The position numbers were made by a program, and so were the translations under genes. Shown here one piece after another: positions 5,132 to 7,639 of a DNA stretch of 7,639 nucleotides. The DNA comes from Eggerthellaceae bacterium (GTDB lineage: Bacteria > Actinomycetota > Coriobacteriia > Coriobacteriales > Eggerthellaceae). The notes beneath the pieces are model-generated. The model was not told where the DNA came from, did no database searches, and saw nothing but the letters and a program-made list of their open reading frames with translations. The stretch is from the NCBI GenBank assembly GCA_900754495.1, contig CAAEDC010000193.1:1-7639 (forward strand), given 5' to 3'. Within the stretch, counting starts at the first letter, position 1, and each line of letters begins with the position of its first letter.

Positions 5132-6203
5132 TTCGATCGAACGCGACGCGGCTTGCTCCCAAGAGGTTCCCGCCACGGCGGCGGAGTGCATCGCCAATCC
5201 CAAACCGCACCCCGACTTCGAGGCGTTCGTCGCGACGATCGCGGCGCTGCGGGCTCCCGACGGGTGTCCGTGGGATCGCGAGCAGACGCATAGCAGCATC
5301 GCGCACAACATGATCGAGGAGGCCTACGAGGCAGTCGACGCCATCGAGGCGCTCGCGTCGGCGGAGGATGCCGTCGAGGCCGCCCCCGATTCCGATTCCG
5401 GCTTTTCGTCCGAAGACCCGCGCATCGCCGCGTCCGACCGCGCCTGCGCCGCCATGCCTGATCGCGCCCGCGCCGTCTCCCATCTGCGCGAGGAGCTGGG
5501 CGACGTCCTCCTCCAGGTCGTGCTGCAAAGCCAGATCGCGGAGGATGCCGGCGAGTTCACCATCGACGACGTGTGCGCCGACATCAACGCCAAGATGATC
5601 CGCCGTCACCCGCATGTTTTCGGCAGCGCCTCCGCCGACGACGCGTCCGCGGTGCTGGGCCTATGGGAGCAGGTGAAGCTTGCCGAGAAAGAGGCGGCCG
5701 ACGATGCGGCGGATGCCGCCGGCGGCGCACGCGAGGGTCTGCTCGACGGCGTGCCCACGAGCTTCCCCGCGCTCATGCAGGCGCAGAAGATCTCGCGCAA
5801 AGCCGTCGCCGCCGGATTCGAATGGGACACGCTCGACGATGTGTGGGCGCAGGTCGGCGAGGAGATCGCCGAGCTCAAGGAGGCCTACGCCGCCGCGCCG
5901 AAGGGATCCAAGGGCAAGATCAGCGTGACGGGCGAGCTGCCCGCGGGCGGCGGCAAGACGCCCGAGGAGCTGGTCGCCGCCGTCGAGCTCGAGTTCGGCG
6001 ATGTCCTGTTCGCCCTCGTCAACGTCGCTCGCAAGATGGGCGTCGACGGCGAGAACGCCCTGCGCGCCACTTGCGCGAAGTTCCGTTCGCGCTGGGCGCA
6101 CATGGAGCGGCAGGCCTGGGCGCAGGGTCGCGCTATCGAGGATCTCTCGACCGAGGAGCAGGAGCGCCTGTGGCAACAGGCCAAAGCCGCCGAACGGCGT
6201 TGA
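5124..6203 (+). CDS. mazG: MazG nucleoside triphosphate pyrophosphohydrolase with inserts
   Basis: The 359-residue product contains two MazG domains in tandem. Domain 1 shows GCPWDREQTHSSI (47-59), the metal-binding EEAYE (65-69) and EELGD (123-127), then RHPHVFG (161-167). Domain 2 shows GFEW (231-234), EEIAE (246-250) and ELEFGD (288-293). MazG hydrolyses NTPs, including aberrant ones, to NMP and pyrophosphate; in E. coli it also influences ppGpp levels. Two parts are odd: about 42 acidic or Ala-rich residues (77-118) are inserted between the metal-binding motifs of domain 1, where typical MazG has only a few, and about 25 residues (257-283, Gly/Lys-rich) sit in the same place of domain 2. 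The start is set by AAGGAGG (5111-5117), 6 bases before the ATG. It overlaps the preceding gene by 8 bp, so translation is probably coupled. Confidence 0.95.
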   Translation: MSDSIERDAACSQEVPATAAECIANPKPHPDFEAFVATIAALRAPDGCPWDREQTHSSIAHNMIEEAYEAVDAIEALASAEDAVEAAPDSDSGFSSEDPRIAASDRACAAMPDRARAVSHLREELGDVLLQVVLQSQIAEDAGEFTIDDVCADINAKMIRRHPHVFGSASADDASAVLGLWEQVKLAEKEAADDAADAAGGAREGLLDGVPTSFPALMQAQKISRKAVAAGFEWDTLDDVWAQVGEEIAELKEAYAAAPKGSKGKISVTGELPAGGGKTPEELVAAVELEFGDVLFALVNVARKMGVDGENALRATCAKFRSRWAHMERQAWAQGRAIEDLSTEEQERLWQQAKAAERR

Positions 6204-6252
6204 CGAAGGGCTTCGAGCGGGAAAAACAGCCCCCTGCTCCAATAATGACGCG

Positions 6253-6394
6253 TTTTGCGTAGATGCCGGGCTCCGGAACATGGCAAGGGGTCGGCAAGGT
6301 GCTCCGCTATCAGGGGTTTCGCATGCTGCCGGGCGTTGGCTCTCCCAAAATGATGTCGATCGTCCTCCTAAGAGGCGTTCCCGCCTACGCAAAA
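6253..6394. repeat. Inverted repeat in the gap after mazG
   Basis: TTTTGCGTAG (6253-6262) and CTACGCAAAA (6385-6394) are perfect reverse complements separated by 122 bp. A related TTGCGTAG recurs at 6480-6487. The bases before the left arm, AATGACGCG (6244-6252), are shared with the arms of the inverted repeat at 3917-4077 (3924-3932), so the two may be diverged relatives. It occupies much of the 434-bp gene-free stretch 6204-6637, in which I see no credible gene. Confidence 0.45.
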
Positions 6395-6475
6395 TCCCGC
6401 AAAAGTGGAGTGCGTCGGGCGTTTTGGCGTTTTCGGGGCCATCGTGGCAAGACGAGGCGCGCCGATTCGCCAAGG

Positions 6476-6494
6476 GGGCTTGCGTAGCGAGCCC
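6476..6494. other. Compact GC-rich hairpin
   Basis: GGGCTTGC (6476-6483) pairs with GCGAGCCC (6487-6494) over 8 bp with one G-U pair and a 3-base GTA loop. It is not followed by a T run, so it is not a typical terminator. Its role is unknown. Confidence 0.4.
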
Positions 6495-6547
6495 TGCAAA
6501 CCCGTCGCGGGGCGATTTCGCCTCTCCGCAGTCGAATCACAAAGGAA

Positions 6548-6561
6548 AATCACGCGTGATT
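6548..6561. promoter_or_regulatory. Perfect 14-bp palindrome, possible operator of the alarmone synthetase gene
   Basis: AATCACGCGTGATT is a perfect 14-bp palindrome centred about 44 bp upstream of the TATCAT hexamer of the alarmone synthetase gene. Size and place fit a dimeric regulator site acting near or just upstream of the -35 position. No regulator gene is adjacent. Confidence 0.4.
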
Positions 6562-6595
6562 GGCGAACGCCGCCGTGTCCTTGTGCCGCATGCAC

Positions 6596-6601
6596 TATCA
6601 T
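6596..6601 (+). promoter_or_regulatory. Candidate -10 box of the alarmone synthetase gene
   Basis: TATCAT at 6596-6601 would start transcription near 6608, leaving a leader of about 30 bases that contains the ribosome-binding site AAGGAG. No clear -35 was found. The same hexamer precedes two other genes in this window. Confidence 0.4.
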
Positions 6602-6637
6602 GGGGGAGCAATTCGCCGCACATAAGGAGATCCGTTC

Positions 6638-7558
6638 ATGACCAATTCCGACGTCACCCGCCCCAACGAAGATTACCGATCCTTGGGCGGGACGCGCATC
6701 GTCCTTTCCGCCGCCCCTGCATGGCCGGCGACGCGCCCGACGGGATGGAGCTCGATGCCCGCAGGCGATTGGTCGACCACCAAGGGCAAGACGATGCACG
6801 TCGCCCCGCCGCGCATCGCGGGCGCGGAATCCGGCGAAGCGGCCGAGGACGACGGCGTCGATCCCATCGAAAAGGAGCCGCTCATCGCACTCGACGCACT
6901 GGATGAGCAGTCCCTCACGGCGGCGGACCTCGCACGCGTCAAAAACGCCGAGCGCAAAACGCGCGAGATCCTGCAAAAGTACCGCGCCGCCATGCGTGAG
7001 ATGATGGTCCGCTGCGAGATCATCGACCAGGACCTCAGCCTGAAGAAGCACCGCAACCCCATCCACCATGTGGAGTCGCGCATCAAAAGCCCCGAGAGCA
7101 TCTTCGAGAAGCTGGGCCGCTACGGCAAGGAGCCCACGCTCGAGAACATGGAGCGCTACATCATGGATATCGCGGGCATCCGCATCATCTGCTCGTATAT
7201 CCAAGACGTGTACAACATGCTCGACTTGCTGAAGCGCCAAGACGACCTGATCATCGTCAACGTCAAGGACTACATCAAAAACCCCAAGCCCAACGGCTAT
7301 CGCAGCCTGCATGTGATCATCCGCATCCCGGTGTACTTCCTGGACAAAAAGGAGCTCATCCCCGTCGAGATCCAGCTGCGCACCATCGCGATGGATTTCT
7401 GGGCGAGCCTCGAGCACGATCTCAAGTACAAGGCGGTCCGTCGGATCCAGGGCATCGACTCGTACCACGAGCTAAAGGACTGCAGCCGCATCATCGAGGA
7501 AGTCGAGAGCCGCATGCAGATCCTCGCCCGCGCGCTCGATGCGGACGACGAAGACTAG
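6638..7558 (+). CDS. relQ: Small alarmone synthetase, RelQ type, with N-terminal extension
   Basis: The 306-residue protein carries a single RelA/SpoT synthetase domain (about 105-300) that transfers pyrophosphate from ATP to GDP or GTP to make (p)ppGpp. Visible motifs are RIKSPESIFEKL (148-159, ATP and substrate binding), DIAGIRI (177-183), KDYIKNPKPNGYRSLH (210-225) and VEIQLRTIAMDFWASLEH (243-260, with the catalytic-type E244). There is no HD hydrolase domain and no TGS or ACT domain, so it is a stand-alone small synthetase; the motifs match the RelQ/YjbM group. Residues 1-100 are an extension absent from typical RelQ proteins of about 210 residues; it is Pro/Ala/Ser-rich and probably disordered until about 90. 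The ATG at 6638 is preceded by AAGGAG at good spacing; an internal ATG at 6755 (M40) with GGAG before it is a possible second start. It lies 434 bp after mazG and probably has its own promoter. Confidence 0.93.
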   Translation: MTNSDVTRPNEDYRSLGGTRIVLSAAPAWPATRPTGWSSMPAGDWSTTKGKTMHVAPPRIAGAESGEAAEDDGVDPIEKEPLIALDALDEQSLTAADLARVKNAERKTREILQKYRAAMREMMVRCEIIDQDLSLKKHRNPIHHVESRIKSPESIFEKLGRYGKEPTLENMERYIMDIAGIRIICSYIQDVYNMLDLLKRQDDLIIVNVKDYIKNPKPNGYRSLHVIIRIPVYFLDKKELIPVEIQLRTIAMDFWASLEHDLKYKAVRRIQGIDSYHELKDCSRIIEEVESRMQILARALDADDED

Positions 7559-7615
7559 CTGTTGTGTGCCAATAGGTTGTTTACGCCGACAATTCGCGAC
7601 ATGGGCGGAAGCCCC

Positions 7616-7632
7616 CCGCACGCGCTGTGCGG
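7616..7632. other. Hairpin near the window end
   Basis: CCGCAC (7616-7621) and GTGCGG (7627-7632) form a 6-bp GC stem with a 5-base loop, 57 bp after the alarmone synthetase stop. It could belong to a terminator whose T run lies beyond the window, or to the leader of a following gene. Nothing else is recognisable in 7559-7639. Confidence 0.3.
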
Positions 7633-7639
7633 ACGCTCC

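Noticed and set aside
4214..5311. Open frame of 365 codons on the - strand
   Set aside because: Antisense to the exported protein and mazG genes, with no motif or start signal. The sense strand gives a membrane anchor and a coupled mazG, which explains the region better.
6001..6906. Open frame of 301 codons on the + strand bridging mazG and the next gene
   Set aside because: Overlaps two well-supported genes in the wrong frame and has unnatural Arg/Ser-rich composition.
6368..7468. Open frame of 366 codons on the - strand
   Set aside because: Antisense to the alarmone synthetase, whose catalytic motifs are unmistakable on the + strand.

Overview
The window is GC-rich bacterial chromosome carrying ordinary housekeeping-type genes. 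GC-rich third codon positions, a strong AAAGGAGGT ribosome-binding site, an actinobacterial-style SpoU methylase and frequent intergenic palindromes suggest a high-GC actinobacterium. A coriobacterial (Eggerthellaceae-like) genome is my best guess, but this is an inference from style and family types; no rRNA or other marker is present. I see no phage, plasmid, CRISPR or transposase gene.

Layout, left to right. (1) Positions 64-1356, + strand: a universal stress protein directly abutting a DUF2064/TIGR04282-type GT-A transferase, a translationally coupled pair. (2) Positions 1351-1490: a cluster of three hairpins between convergent genes. The first is a 35-bp palindrome that contains the transferase stop codon; the second is a 20-bp-stem, bidirectional terminator-like hairpin. 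(3) Positions 1500-3041, - strand: an isochorismatase-family hydrolase followed by a TrmH/SpoU RNA 2'-O-methyltransferase, probably one transcript. (4) Positions 3311-3345: a second, inverted, nearly identical copy of the palindrome, which contains the stop codon of the next - strand gene, a four-helix membrane protein (3340-3765). (5) Positions 3766-4354: about 590 bp without a gene, holding a perfect 21-bp inverted repeat, a tandem 18-mer and candidate promoters of divergent genes. (6) Positions 4355-6203, + strand: an unrecognised membrane-anchored exported protein overlapping mazG by 8 bp. The mazG product has long inserts in both MazG domains. (7) Positions 6204-6637: 434 bp without a gene, with inverted repeats, a perfect 14-bp palindrome and a -10-like hexamer, leading into (8) a RelQ-type small alarmone synthetase (6638-7558) with a long N-terminal extension.

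Functionally, several genes fit stress and nucleotide homeostasis: a universal stress protein, MazG (NTP pyrophosphohydrolase) and a (p)ppGpp synthetase. The other genes have no clear shared pathway. The most notable signal is not a gene. It is the pair of 35-bp palindromes that supply the last Lys codon and the TGA stop to two unrelated genes in the same relative orientation, and that bracket the RNA-methylase/hydrolase pair as inverted copies. I found no convincing new multi-gene system.
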